Below, piece by piece: positions 9,122 to 17,893 of a stretch of DNA of 64,000 bases. The first letter of the stretch is position 1, and every line of letters starts with the position of its first letter. Position numbers and translations under genes: made by a program. Below the pieces are notes generated by a model. The model saw nothing but the letters and a program-made list of their open reading frames with translations, was not told the origin of the DNA and did no database searches. The stretch is from Leptolyngbya sp. PCC 7375 (lineage in GTDB: Bacteria; Cyanobacteriota; Cyanobacteriia; Phormidesmidales; Phormidesmidaceae), in the NCBI RefSeq assembly GCF_000316115.1, contig NZ_JH993797.1, positions 62,001 through 126,000 on the forward strand, given 5' to 3'.

Positions 9122-9375
9122 TTACCAACTTTTGCGATCGCCACTGCGATTTTCAAGGGGCTTAGCTTTATTGACCTTTAGATCACGCCCCATCCACTCT
9201 GCACCATCGAGTGCTTCAATGGCCGCCGCTTCCCCAGACTCTGTACTCATTTCCATAAAAGCGAAGCCTCGCATGCGATCGGTTTCACGATCCGTGGGGA
9301 GATGAACACTCTTGACCGTTCCATGCGCTACGCATGCAGTTGTTAGATCCTCGTCTCTAATTCTAATTCTAATTC
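9122..9375 (-). pseudogene. RRM RNA-binding protein, 5'-truncated
   Basis: On the minus strand the frame reads GTVKSVHLPTDRETDRMRG, FAFMEMSTESGEAAAIEAL, DGAEWMGRDLKVNKAKPLEN and GDRKSW-stop. This is the second half of a cyanobacterial Rbp-type RRM protein, with RNP1 seen as RMRGFAFMEM. The first half, including RNP2 (normally IYVGNL), is missing. The frame upstream is a short ATTAGA microrepeat encoding IRIRIRDEDLTT, and there is no start codon before the Met in RNP1. A full gene is about 80-100 codons, so this is a decayed fragment. Confidence 0.75.
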
Positions 9376-9726
9376 AATACCAGCACCCAATCAGGTCACT
9401 GATATTTCTTTTTACTTGCACTAGAGAGCTTTGTTTTTAGCGGGGTTATTGCTTCGTAGAACAACTTTAGAGAGTCTTATCTAATATAGAGAAATTCCTC
9501 AGGTAGATCGTTCTGGATGCTATTGTGTTTTAAAGCTTTAATCGACGGCTAAACCACTTAATAAGTCATGATTGGAATCGTTCAGTCAAGCCTCAATCAC
9601 CTCACGACGCCGTGATTTCATCCATAAACCAAGGAAATTTGATGGTTATGTAAGAAGCGATAGGGTTATCCGTCAAAGGATCCTGTGGGCGTCCATCGGA
9701 TTATAGTAGACCCATAGAAGAACGAT

Positions 9727-10539
9727 TTATTGGATTCCCTTTGGGTTGGGATAGGCTGGTGTGGGCGAGCCAGAATTAGATAGTTGGATGATGGTATCCA
9801 TCATGAGCTGTGGCAAGAAACGATCGAACCAGAGAATCAGGTGACTTTGCCAGCCAACGGTAATTTCTGAATTACGAGATTTAAGACCGGTCATTAGGCC
9901 TTGAGCGACCTGTTCGGTGCTAAGGGGTAGCACCCAGCGGAATACGTTAAACTCCCGTACCATGTCAGTGTCCGTAAGTGATGGTAGCAACGTAACGACT
10001 CGAACGTTATGGGGGGCTAGTTCGTGGCGTAGGGCTTGGGTAAAGCCTACGATGGCAAATTTGGTGGCTGAATAGGTGGCCATGGTAGGAGCAGCGACTT
10101 TACCCATGAGACTAGAGACGTTAACAATGGTCCCCTGACGGCGGGCAGCCATACGACGTCCCACCAGCCAGGTAACAAGGTACAATCCCATTAAATTGGT
10201 GGATAGTTCAGCATGAGCCTGACCCAAGGGTGTTTTGAGAAAATTGGACTGATAGGCAATACCGGCACAGTTGACTAACAGGTCAAACGGGCCATAATCT
10301 TTCCATGCCTGGGCGACAACAATATTGACGGTAGTTGACTCGGTGAGGTCAACGGATAAGGGAATAGCCTGAGCCCCATACTGACGAATTTCTGTTGCCA
10401 CTTCCTGCAATTTCTGAAGATTACGGGCGATCAGCAAGATATAGCTAACCCCTTGTTTGGCAAGTTCGATTGCGATCGCACGGCCAATACCACGCGAGGC
10501 TCCGGTGACCAGAGCTGTCTTTCCTTGCATATTCTTCAT
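9727..10539 (-). CDS. Short-chain dehydrogenase/reductase
   Basis: A 270-residue NAD(P)-dependent oxidoreductase of the classical SDR family. It has the glycine-rich TGASRGIGRAIAIELA near the N-terminus, the NCAGIAYQ segment, a catalytic Ser in NVSSLMGKV, and the YSATKF (Tyr-x3-Lys) pair. The C-terminal 60 residues are partly hydrophobic, which suggests membrane association. The start was placed at the ATG at 10539 (MKNMQGKTALVTG) because CGGAG precedes it. An 18-codon upstream extension exists but has no such signal. The substrate is unknown; relatives act on ketoacyl, retinoid or steroid-like substrates. Confidence 0.85.
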   Translation of the reverse strand: MKNMQGKTALVTGASRGIGRAIAIELAKQGVSYILLIARNLQKLQEVATEIRQYGAQAIPLSVDLTESTTVNIVVAQAWKDYGPFDLLVNCAGIAYQSNFLKTPLGQAHAELSTNLMGLYLVTWLVGRRMAARRQGTIVNVSSLMGKVAAPTMATYSATKFAIVGFTQALRHELAPHNVRVVTLLPSLTDTDMVREFNVFRWVLPLSTEQVAQGLMTGLKSRNSEITVGWQSHLILWFDRFLPQLMMDTIIQLSNSGSPTPAYPNPKGIQ

Positions 10540-11818
10540 GGTAAAAATCTCCGAAGACACCTGAGGCCAAGCCTTAGCAACAAGGCAGAGCAACCCCAGG
10601 ACTGTACTGATGTCAAAGTATGATTAGGATGGAAATGTCAAAGCAGTCGCTTAGGGATGCAGGGCACACACATACTCACTGGATCAGTCTCAATTGCCTG
10701 GGTGAATAAGGCTATAGCCGTTTACCCAAAAATGACTGTTGACTACATTCTCAATAATGGAGCGCTGTAAGTACCTATTTTCCTTCTGATTGGGTACTAC
10801 TCAAATGCTTGAAAACAGAGTAATAGAAGCTCAAAGCTGTATAGAGTAGATGATGGGGAGTTTTAATTTAGTATGCGTTTGCCCTGCTGAGGTATGCTGC
10901 AATCTTCTGGATATAAAACGTTGCTGTTCCTTGGCATGAAGTATTTTCGGCCTATTGATAAACTGCGATAAGAACAGTTACAATCATTCTCCAAATCAGC
11001 GATGGAACAGGTGAATTGCGAATTAGGCATGATACATGGGTGATCATTTCAAACTGCATCACAAACAATTCATGGACAACAGCCTAGCAACTAGAAACAT
11101 CGCTTGCACCATTTCTTTGACAAGAGTATGAAATTTCAGAAAATATTTTCAGGATATTTTGCTTGAATGCCTTTTTGAAAAAGGGCTTCCGATATTTCTT
11201 TTGGTTGAAAAAAAACTTTGGAAAATAGTACTAAGTGGACCAGTGGGGACATTGGAATAGGAATCTATGGTTATGAATGTCAAGTATTCCTCAAAGCCTT
11301 TCTATACAGGACTCTTAAGTTAGAGAGCATCAATGAAATAGGTTCCATTGAGCACAACATGCTTGTAGGGAAGTAACGAAATATGAGCTAAGATTTCATC
11401 TTTAATCACCTCCCTCTGGACTCTGTAAAATCGTATGCACTTCGGACTCTTGGCCATTTCTGGATTCTACGGTGACGACGAACTGATGGGGCTCGTATCT
11501 AAATCCCAGTGTTTCAATGTCAAGGCGGATGAGTCAGGTAATAGATTCTGTAGAAGGTCAATGATGGGATGCACGCAAAGGCCAATCCCTATCTACGCTT
11601 TGCTATCCAATTTGGACACCCAAAATGACTAAGAGCCTGAAGTTATAAGAATATGAAGGAGAGAACTTTTGAGTGAGAGGCTACGCTGTTTCAACGGTGG
11701 TTTTTAAAATAGAAACTATCAGGACTGCTGAGGGTTCCTTTGGGTTGTCATAGCAGCAAGAACCTTCAACCACATCTGCCGTTTTTGGAATTGGCCAACA
11801 ACGTTTAGGAGTAGCGCC
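10540..11818. other. 1.28-kb gene-poor region between SDR and excisionase genes
   Basis: The only recognisable content is the second transposase-tail relic (11343-11420). A 65-codon plus-strand frame at 11435-11632 has no family resemblance and no ribosome-binding site, so it is probably chance or decayed sequence. The rest is AT-rich without clear hairpins or coding bias, consistent with eroded island DNA. Confidence 0.45.
11343..11420 (-). pseudogene. Relic of a transposase C-terminus (Tn3-like), copy 2
   Basis: On the minus strand this reads QREVIKDEILAHISLLPY followed by KHVVLNGT without interruption. It matches copy 1 at 8333-8409 apart from scattered substitutions and one indel. The pattern LAHIS-LPY-HV-NG is like the extreme C-terminus of Tn3-type transposases. 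No upstream catalytic region is left. The two relics lie in the same orientation 3 kb apart and flank the GAF-RRM-SDR segment. Confidence 0.4.
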
Positions 11819-12088
11819 ATGCTTCTCTTTGTTAGTAAACGCCAGGCAACAGAATGTCTGAACTTAAGTGGTTCAACATTGAAAAAATATCGACTCAATG
11901 GTGAGTGGATTGAAGGATTGCACTGGGTGCGTCTGAATAGCCGCTGTGTACGTTACAATCTGCAGCTAATTCAAGATTGGTTACATAATCGTCGCAATCC
12001 AGAAGCTCACAAGCGTGCCATTATGACCTATCAGCAACAGCTTTTGAGTAGTGAGAAAAAGAAACCCTCAAGGAAACGTCAGTCATAA
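11819..12088 (+). CDS. Excisionase-like small DNA-binding protein
   Basis: An 89-residue basic protein whose N-terminal half fits a winged-helix/MerR-like DNA-binding fold (SKRQATECLNLSGSTLKKYR, then W-I-EGLHWVRLNSRCVRYN). This is the pattern of excisionases that read attachment sites: a helix-turn-helix followed by an Arg-Tyr wing. The C-terminus is Lys/Arg-rich. AGGAG lies 8 nt before the ATG. The gene converges on the tyrosine recombinase gene with 21 bp between stops, which supports a role as recombination directionality factor, though this is not proven. Confidence 0.65.
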   Translation: MLLFVSKRQATECLNLSGSTLKKYRLNGEWIEGLHWVRLNSRCVRYNLQLIQDWLHNRRNPEAHKRAIMTYQQQLLSSEKKKPSRKRQS

Positions 12089-12109
12089 TTCTTTTGAGAG
12101 ATCTTAGCC

Positions 12110-13288
12110 CTAAACATCTGTGGGTTTGAGTTCGTCCATTTTTAGCTTGTCGAGATAACGTTCTTCAATCACTTTTGACGAGTTCCCGACCCAGCGGGCA
12201 ATGGTGGTAGACGAATGACCGGCCAATGCTTGTAAGGTAATAAACGTATCTCGACAGTTATAGGGAGTCATTGTCACTCCATCCTTCACGTCTAAACCGA
12301 TGGAAGAGACAACCTTTGCCCAGCCCCGTTGCCGAAAGTTACGCTCACCGATGATGCCATTTTTAGGTGACTTAAACACTAATTCATTTGGGTCAATATC
12401 ATCAGAACGTATGGACTGTAAAAGCTTCTGAAGCCTTTTAGGACAGGAAAACCAACGCTTCACGCTTGTCTTTGTTTCCGTTCTCCGTATCTTTTTCCCG
12501 GAGACCTCCACAATACTCTCGTGGAAATGGATTTTGCTGCAATCGTCTACGATACTACCCCAACGTAATCCTATAGCCTCACAAGGACGACAGCCTGTCC
12601 AAAACAGAAATTTCACAAAGGGCGCATAGTGTTGATAGGTCATCCCCTTACCATCATGACTATCAAACGCGGCAATGATGAGATCGCGTTCTTCAGCGGA
12701 ATACGCAACTGGTGGCACTGGTTTAGACGCATCCAAGGCTTGATACATGCCCTCAAACGGATTCTCTGTTACCAAACGGTGCTGCATCCCCCATTTGCAG
12801 GCGGCAGAAAGCTGCATCAATGTTCGACGAGCCTGAGACGTTGTTGTTACCTTCAACAGTTCTCGGCGAAACTTTAGGGCATCTTTGAGTCCGTCGGTTT
12901 TACATTTCCGAATATGGGCTGTGACCGGATTGTAGGTACCATCAATGGTTTTTGGCGAAGCGGTTGGCTTTAAATACTCCACATAGCGCTCCCATAATGC
13001 TATTAGCTGAGAACTGTGCTGGGTCAGCGGATCATTTTCCTCAGAAGTCTTCTGGGGTTTGTACTTCTGGTACGTTGCATCGAACTCACCGTACTCAATA
13101 TCCCGCTGCACCTCAAAGGCTTTATCCTGGGCCAGCTTTCGATTTAACGGCGTATCTGTCAGACCCAGGGAAACAAAGTGACGCTTGCCTGCCAAGGTAA
13201 ACACTAATTGCAACCGATTATTGGAATTACGGACCTTAACCGAACCCGTTTTGGCTTTTCGCCTGCTTCGACTATTGCCAGATTTCAT
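12110..13288 (-). CDS. Tyrosine recombinase / phage-type integrase
   Basis: A 392-residue site-specific recombinase. It has a basic N-terminal arm-binding part (1-70), a SAM-like core-binding domain (about 100-185) and a catalytic domain with the box I Arg in TGCRPCEAIGLRW. Box II appears as PYNCRDTFIT and is followed by WVGNSSKVIEERYLD with the nucleophilic Tyr. Box II departs from the usual H-x-x-R, with Tyr at the His position and Asn where GH is usual, but Arg and Tyr are kept. Similar motifs occur in some cyanobacterial integrases. The start ATG has AGGAG 5 nt upstream. Its position next to the 3' end of tRNA-Thr marks the boundary of an integrated island. Confidence 0.88.
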   Translation of the reverse strand: MKSGNSRSRRKAKTGSVKVRNSNNRLQLVFTLAGKRHFVSLGLTDTPLNRKLAQDKAFEVQRDIEYGEFDATYQKYKPQKTSEENDPLTQHSSQLIALWERYVEYLKPTASPKTIDGTYNPVTAHIRKCKTDGLKDALKFRRELLKVTTTSQARRTLMQLSAACKWGMQHRLVTENPFEGMYQALDASKPVPPVAYSAEERDLIIAAFDSHDGKGMTYQHYAPFVKFLFWTGCRPCEAIGLRWGSIVDDCSKIHFHESIVEVSGKKIRRTETKTSVKRWFSCPKRLQKLLQSIRSDDIDPNELVFKSPKNGIIGERNFRQRGWAKVVSSIGLDVKDGVTMTPYNCRDTFITLQALAGHSSTTIARWVGNSSKVIEERYLDKLKMDELKPTDV

Positions 13289-13576
13289 TCTCGCTCCTGC
13301 CTTCAAACTACCAATTTGGGTGAGACGGTGAGTAGCGGGTCAGCAGTATGAAGCCACCCCATTGATTAACAACAGTGACCCGAGAAGAAACCTTGACTAC
13401 CAAATGCTAGCTCGAAATCGAACTGCAGCGCCTATATTTTATCTCAATCTTTATCTCAATCTGGGGTCCAAAAACGCTAAAAAGTGCCCAAAAATGTCCA
13501 ACGTATTTTGGGCTATTTTCAGATTGTGATCGCTGAAACCTTTGTCAGAAGGGCTATATCACTTGCAGTGCTTAAA
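13289..13576. other. Integrase-tRNA junction, probable att region
   Basis: A 288-bp stretch between the integrase start and the 3' end of tRNA-Thr. It contains a short tandem repeat of ATCTCAATCTTT just before the tRNA, a candidate arm-type binding site. Integrases of this class commonly recombine within the 3' end of a tRNA gene, so one attachment site probably lies at about 13577-13610. I found no second copy of the tRNA 3' end in the left 12 kb, so the other island end is probably outside the window. Confidence 0.45.
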
Positions 13577-13648
13577 AGCCAACGACGGGATTTGAACCCG
13601 CGACCGCTCGATTACGAATCGAGTGCTCTACCACTGAGCCACGTTGGC
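13577..13648 (-). tRNA. trnT: tRNA-Thr (anticodon CGU)
   Basis: A 72-nt cloverleaf on the minus strand. The acceptor arm GCCAACG pairs with CGTTGGC and is followed by a single discriminator T. The D-arm is GGCTCAGTGGTAGAGC. The anticodon stem CTCGA/TCGAG holds loop TTCGTAA, giving CGT. The T-arm is GCGGGTTCAAATCCCGT. CCA is not encoded. The 3' end faces the integrase gene, as expected for an island insertion site. Confidence 0.96.
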
Positions 13649-13858
13649 ATGTTGGATGCTAAGTCTAGCTAGTAGATCATGGTACTGCATTCAGGATGCA
13701 TCAGAAATTCATCAATTCATCAATGGGGGGTGATAGAGCCTGAGAGGCAATTGCTATGGGGATCATCGTAGTCATCTTCCAAAAATCTAGGACTCCCCCT
13801 GTGCTAGATGGGACATAGTTTGAAAAAATGGTACTTAACCCCTCTAAATAAAGGCTCC

Positions 13859-14152
13859 ATGGCAAAAAAGTCTGGCTCTAGCGATCGCACCCCCACCAAA
13901 CCACCAGGCATGAGCCAGGAGCGGTTTGAGCGCCTGGTTCAGGAGACGCAGTCACCTTTCAAAGGAATGCGTAAGGTTATCTATGGCGCTGTGGGGGCGT
14001 CCGGGCTGTTGGGGGCATTTGTATTTTTGACTCAGCTGATGGCCGGTAAGGATGTAGAGACGGCCTTGCCTAATCTGGCTGTACAGATGGGCGTCATCGG
14101 CATCGTTGTGTTTTTGTTTTGGCTAGAGGGTCGGGGCAAGCGTGACACATAA
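13859..14152 (+). CDS. DUF3493 / Low-PSII-accumulation-type small membrane protein
   Basis: A 97-residue protein with a Lys/Ser/Pro-rich N-terminus, then GMSQERFERLVQETQSPFKG, then two membrane helices (about 48-66 and 76-92) and a short basic tail. The ERxxRLxxE-x-PF/RxxR pattern before two helices matches the cyanobacterial/plastid DUF3493 family, whose plant members are needed for photosystem II accumulation. The start was set at MAKKSGSS rather than 17 codons earlier because homologous domains begin there. The stop overlaps the next gene by 11 bp, indicating translational coupling. Confidence 0.72.
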   Translation: MAKKSGSSDRTPTKPPGMSQERFERLVQETQSPFKGMRKVIYGAVGASGLLGAFVFLTQLMAGKDVETALPNLAVQMGVIGIVVFLFWLEGRGKRDT

Positions 14153-14738
14153 TCACAAACCAGCGGTTGTGCTGGTCCATGGTCTCTGGAATACCGTTAA
14201 TATTTTTGGACGGTTGCGTCCATATTTAGAAAATCAAGGTTGGCATGTCGATGCCATTAGCATACAACCCAATAACGGCGACATTGGCATCGAGCAACAA
14301 GCGAAGCAGCTCGATGATTTTATTAGGGCATCCCTGGGAGAGCGGCAACCATTTTCCCTGGTGGGATTTAGCATGGGTGGCTTGGCTAGCCGTTACTACC
14401 TACAGCGTTTGGGTGGTTTGCAGCGAGTGCAGCGGTTTGTTGGTGTGGCGGTGCCTCACTATGGTTCAGCCCTTGCCTGGTTTCGGTGGAATATAGGATG
14501 TGTACAAATGCGTCCAGGCAGTGCCTTTCTAACGGATCTAAATCAGGATATGGAACAGCTAGTCACCTGTCGACCGCTGTGGCTGTGGACCTCCTATGAT
14601 CTGCTGGTTCTGCCTGCACACCACTGTTGTTTGCCGATTGGTGAAAGCCAACGACTACCCGTACGGACCCACGATGGCATGGTGTGGGACGAACGGGGTT
14701 TAGCGGCCATTGCCCAGGGACTAAAGATTAAGCCATAG
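14142..14738 (+). CDS. Alpha/beta hydrolase, lipase-like
   Basis: A 198-residue compact serine hydrolase. It has the oxyanion motif VLVHGLWNT near the start, the nucleophile elbow GFSMGGLASRYY, and a late Asp/His region (VRTHDGMVWDERG). It resembles the short triacylglycerol-lipase/PGAP1-like esterases of cyanobacteria, without signal peptide or membrane helix. GTG is used as the start, inside the preceding gene. The 3' end overlaps the convergent VOC gene by 11 bp. The natural ester substrate is unknown. Confidence 0.82.
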   Translation: MTHNHKPAVVLVHGLWNTVNIFGRLRPYLENQGWHVDAISIQPNNGDIGIEQQAKQLDDFIRASLGERQPFSLVGFSMGGLASRYYLQRLGGLQRVQRFVGVAVPHYGSALAWFRWNIGCVQMRPGSAFLTDLNQDMEQLVTCRPLWLWTSYDLLVLPAHHCCLPIGESQRLPVRTHDGMVWDERGLAAIAQGLKIKP

Positions 14739-15162
14739 CAACTTCGCCTACTTGAGCATGATGACTCTCACCAAAGATGGCACTTGGATGACAATAGTAT
14801 TTAAATTCCAACAGATTATGAAATGGATCTTTGAGGAAGAAGGTGCGGTGCTCTAAAGGAGTCCCCTGAAAGCGACACTTTGGCTGTTGGTAAAAGGAGA
14901 GGTTTTGGACTTTAGCCCGTTCTGCTAAAGCTTCCCAGTCAGCCTCAGTATCGAAAACTAGGCCAAAGTGCCGGGGATAGATGCTTCCTTGGTCAGATAG
15001 CTGATCTCGGGTAACGTGGGCCACTAGCTGATGTCCCTGAAAGTTCATAATTAACGCACTGGGAGATTCACGACCCGGCTGACAGCCAAGACCGTCCACA
15101 TAAAATCGCTTGGTGTCGAGAATGTTGCTAACAGGGAATGCTAGGTGGAAAAGATTTGCCAT
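14728..15162 (-). CDS. VOC-family (glyoxalase/dioxygenase-fold) protein
   Basis: A 144-residue single-chain vicinal-oxygen-chelate protein with paired beta-alpha-beta-beta-beta modules. Metal-ligand candidates are His in NLFHLAFPV, His in YPRHFGLVFDT and Glu in HNLLEFKYY. The late FFLKDPFHNLLEFKYY block is typical of this fold. Relatives include glyoxalase I-like and dioxygenase-like proteins, but the sequence does not give the reaction. It is convergent with the hydrolase gene and separated by 136 bp from the pyruvate kinase stop. Confidence 0.8.
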   Translation of the reverse strand: MANLFHLAFPVSNILDTKRFYVDGLGCQPGRESPSALIMNFQGHQLVAHVTRDQLSDQGSIYPRHFGLVFDTEADWEALAERAKVQNLSFYQQPKCRFQGTPLEHRTFFLKDPFHNLLEFKYYCHPSAIFGESHHAQVGEVAMA

Positions 15163-15298
15163 AGCTACATAAGTGAAACACGTTTCTATTATAGAAACAT
15201 GGGCTGATAACGGGTTCAGAATTCGAAATCTAGACCTGAGCTAAGGGCAGTCTGGCATTAGTCATATCTATCTGGGTCTTTATTTTTGTGCCGTCCCC

Positions 15299-16726
15299 TT
15301 AAGCACCCGACCCAATAGTATGAATTTTGAGAAAGTTAGTTGAGCCAGAAACCTTAATCGGTAGACCCCCTAGAAGCAAAATGCGATCTCCAGGGGCTGC
15401 AAAGTGTTTCTCTAACAAACAGGTTTCAACTTGTTCAAACAGTGTTTCAAGAGAACCATCTAACTGTTCTAACAAAACAGGACGGACTCCCCATACAAGG
15501 TTTAGCTGTCGATAAACCTTAGGATTCGCGGTTAAAGCCACGACGGTAGCTTTGGGACGTTCCGCAGCTGCTAAGCGCGCGGTATATCCCGTCTCTGTAA
15601 AACCAACAATACACTGTAGATCTAAAACATGATCAATGGCATTAAGCGCTTCACTAATGGCTTCGGGAACATCAATCTTTTGAGGTGGAAAGTTAGGATG
15701 ATCGATCTCAGGTTCCACGTCAGTGGCAATCCGCGCCAGCATTTTCACAGCTTCCACGGGATAATTACCAACAGCAGACTCTCCTGATAACATCACTGCA
15801 TCGGTGCCATCCATGATAGCGTTAGCAACATCGCTAGCTTCGGCACGAGTTGGCCGAGGGCTATGGGTCATGCTATCCAACATCTGGGTAGCTGTAATGA
15901 CGGGAATGCCTCTGCGATTACATAGACGAATAATTCGTTTTTGAATGAGGGGAACTTTTTCCGGTCTCATTTCTACACCGAGATCTCCCCGTGCCACCAT
16001 GATGGCGTCACATTCATCGATAATTGCTTCCAGGTTTTGAATGGCCTGAGGTTTTTCTAACTTAGCTAATACTGGAATATTAACCGCTTTGGCTGCCAAA
16101 AAAGCTTTGAGGTTTTTGATATCCTCTGGGCTCCGCACAAAACTTAGGGAAACAATATCCACCTCTTGTTCTATGCCAAAGGCTAAATCTTCCTTATCTT
16201 TTTCGGTCAAGGAGGGTAGCTGTAGATTAAGGCTAGGGAGATTTACACCTTTACGACTTTTGAGGATGCCACCGGTAATTACCCTGCACTGTACTACATT
16301 CCCTTGAACAGTTTCTACCCGTACTTCCAACAATCCGTCATCTAACAAAATTTGAGTCCCTGGGGTAGCCTCTTCGGCTAGATGTGGATAGTCAATGGCG
16401 ATCGCATCTGTCTGGGGGGATTCCTCAGATACGGGCACAAAGGTAATTTTCTTTCCTGGCTGGAGTTCTAGCTCGCCGCTGGGCAACTGGCCCACTCGAA
16501 TTTTAGGACCTTGTAAATCTTGTAAAAGCGTCAGGGGCATTTCTAACTCATCGGAAACCGCCCGCAGTTGACGAATCTGCTCAGCATGATCTTCATAGGT
16601 GCCGTGGGAAAAATTTAGCCGGGCTACATTCATGCCGGCAAGCATGAGCTGTTTGATCACCTCTGGAGACCGACTGGCAGGACCAATGGTGGCCACAATT
16701 TTAGTGCGATGAATAAGTGGCTTCAT
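15299..16726 (-). CDS. pyk: Pyruvate kinase
   Basis: Catalyses phosphoenolpyruvate + ADP to pyruvate + ATP at the end of glycolysis. The 475-residue chain carries all core motifs: [32 protein letters not shown], the catalytic-Lys region [29 protein letters not shown] and ASDVANAI. The C-terminal allosteric domain ends without the extra PEP-utilising domain found in longer cyanobacterial isoforms, so this is the short (Pyk2-type) form. The start was taken at [12 protein letters not shown] 12-codon upstream extension is less family-like. It lies near lactate dehydrogenase, phosphoketolase and acetate kinase genes. Confidence 0.95.
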   Translation of the reverse strand: MKPLIHRTKIVATIGPASRSPEVIKQLMLAGMNVARLNFSHGTYEDHAEQIRQLRAVSDELEMPLTLLQDLQGPKIRVGQLPSGELELQPGKKITFVPVSEESPQTDAIAIDYPHLAEEATPGTQILLDDGLLEVRVETVQGNVVQCRVITGGILKSRKGVNLPSLNLQLPSLTEKDKEDLAFGIEQEVDIVSLSFVRSPEDIKNLKAFLAAKAVNIPVLAKLEKPQAIQNLEAIIDECDAIMVARGDLGVEMRPEKVPLIQKRIIRLCNRRGIPVITATQMLDSMTHSPRPTRAEASDVANAIMDGTDAVMLSGESAVGNYPVEAVKMLARIATDVEPEIDHPNFPPQKIDVPEAISEALNAIDHVLDLQCIVGFTETGYTARLAAAERPKATVVALTANPKVYRQLNLVWGVRPVLLEQLDGSLETLFEQVETCLLEKHFAAPGDRILLLGGLPIKVSGSTNFLKIHTIGSGA

Positions 16727-16805
16727 AAAGAGTATTTTAAGGACTGCTAGAGAGAGAGCCAATGCTTACTCAGCACTATAAGTCAAACCTATACTAATGC
16801 TGAGG

Positions 16806-16906
16806 TTAATCTAACAAGAGGGCGTTAAGAGATTATTAATGTTAGGTGAATTTGCTGAAATTTAATCTAACAAGAGGGCATTAAGAGATTGTTAATGTCA
16901 GGTGAG
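16806..16906. repeat. Tandem duplication of the ddh 3' end
   Basis: Two 45-bp copies, 16806-16850 and 16862-16906, differ at four positions and have a period of 56 bp. The right copy contains the last codons and stop of the D-lactate dehydrogenase gene. The left copy is a non-coding duplicate just downstream. It looks like local slippage or unequal duplication. Confidence 0.75.
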
Positions 16907-17893
16907 CTTCACTTCGTTGGCATTGGTCCGTCCTGCTTCCACATCACTGATGTTAGCCAGGGTGACTTGAGCAATGTTGCGCAAGGCTTCTTTGGTGAAA
17001 AATGCCTGATGGGCTGTAATGACTACGTTAGGGAAAGACTGCAACAGCTGAAAGGTATCATCCTGGATAACGGTGTCAGACAGGTCTTCGAAAAACAGAC
17101 TGCCTTCGCGTTCGTAAACATCAATACCAAAGTACCCTACCCGCCCTGATTTGATGGCTTCAATCACGGCGTTGGTATCAATTAACCCACCACGACTAGT
17201 GTTGATGAGCATTGAGCCTGGCTTAAAATGCTGTATAGAGTCAGAGTTTATTAAGTGGTGTGTGGATGGTAACAATGGGCAGTGGAGAGAAATTATGTCG
17301 GAGCGGGTCAGCAATATGGGCAGCTCTACATAGTCCACACCGATATCTGCACAAGCTGGATTGACCCGTACATCGTAGGCTAAGAGCTTACAGCCAAATC
17401 CATTCATAATCTGGGCAAAACATTGGCCAATTTTACCTGTTCCTACAATGCCAATGGTTTTGCCATGGAGATCAAAGCCCAGTAAGCCATCTAACGAAAA
17501 GTTATCATCCCGCACACGATTGTAAGCGCGGTAAAGTTTACGATTAAGGGCCATAATCAGTCCAACAGCATGCTCTGCCACGGCATAGGGTGAATAGGCG
17601 GGCACACGCATGACTGTGATGCCTAGCTCTTCTGCCACACTGAGGTTGATGTTGTTAAATCCAGCACAGCGCAGGGCAATGAGCTTGGTGCCTGTGGCTG
17701 CGATCGCACGCAGCGTGTCCTCGTCCAACTCATCATTAATAAAGACACACACCGCTGGAAAACCAGAGGCTAGCGATGCTGTTCTGGGTGTCAGACGGGG
17801 CTCAAAAAACGTGAGCTCATGGTTATAATCTTCATTAATCTCAATAAATGAATGTTTATCGTAGAGTTTAGTGTTGAAAAACGCTGTTCTCAT
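16898..17893 (-). CDS. ddh: D-lactate dehydrogenase (2-hydroxyacid dehydrogenase)
   Basis: Reduces pyruvate to D-lactate with NAD(P)H during fermentation. The 331-residue protein shows the D-2-hydroxyacid dehydrogenase order. It has a substrate domain with YSPYAVAEHAVGLIMAL, the Rossmann motif GIVGTGKIGQ, catalytic Arg in INTSRGGLID, Glu in DVYEREG and His in ITAHQAFFT. The sequence resembles the cyanobacterial Ddh of Synechocystis. The start was set at MRTAFFNTK (17893), which has AGGAGG 12 nt upstream, rather than the in-frame TTG that abuts that site. The 3' end has been duplicated in tandem. Confidence 0.92.
   Translation of the reverse strand: MRTAFFNTKLYDKHSFIEINEDYNHELTFFEPRLTPRTASLASGFPAVCVFINDELDEDTLRAIAATGTKLIALRCAGFNNINLSVAEELGITVMRVPAYSPYAVAEHAVGLIMALNRKLYRAYNRVRDDNFSLDGLLGFDLHGKTIGIVGTGKIGQCFAQIMNGFGCKLLAYDVRVNPACADIGVDYVELPILLTRSDIISLHCPLLPSTHHLINSDSIQHFKPGSMLINTSRGGLIDTNAVIEAIKSGRVGYFGIDVYEREGSLFFEDLSDTVIQDDTFQLLQSFPNVVITAHQAFFTKEALRNIAQVTLANISDVEAGRTNANEVKLT

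Noticed and set aside
11435..11632. 65-codon ORF near the transposase relic
   Set aside because: No ribosome-binding site or family features; probably decayed or random sequence.
1..12000. Second attachment site (copy of the tRNA-Thr 3' end)
   Set aside because: Reading through the left 12 kb I found no matching stretch, so no att pair is claimed. A computed search could overturn this.
13484..13672. 62-codon ORF across the tRNA gene
   Set aside because: It overlaps tRNA-Thr on the opposite strand; its peptide is read from tRNA sequence.
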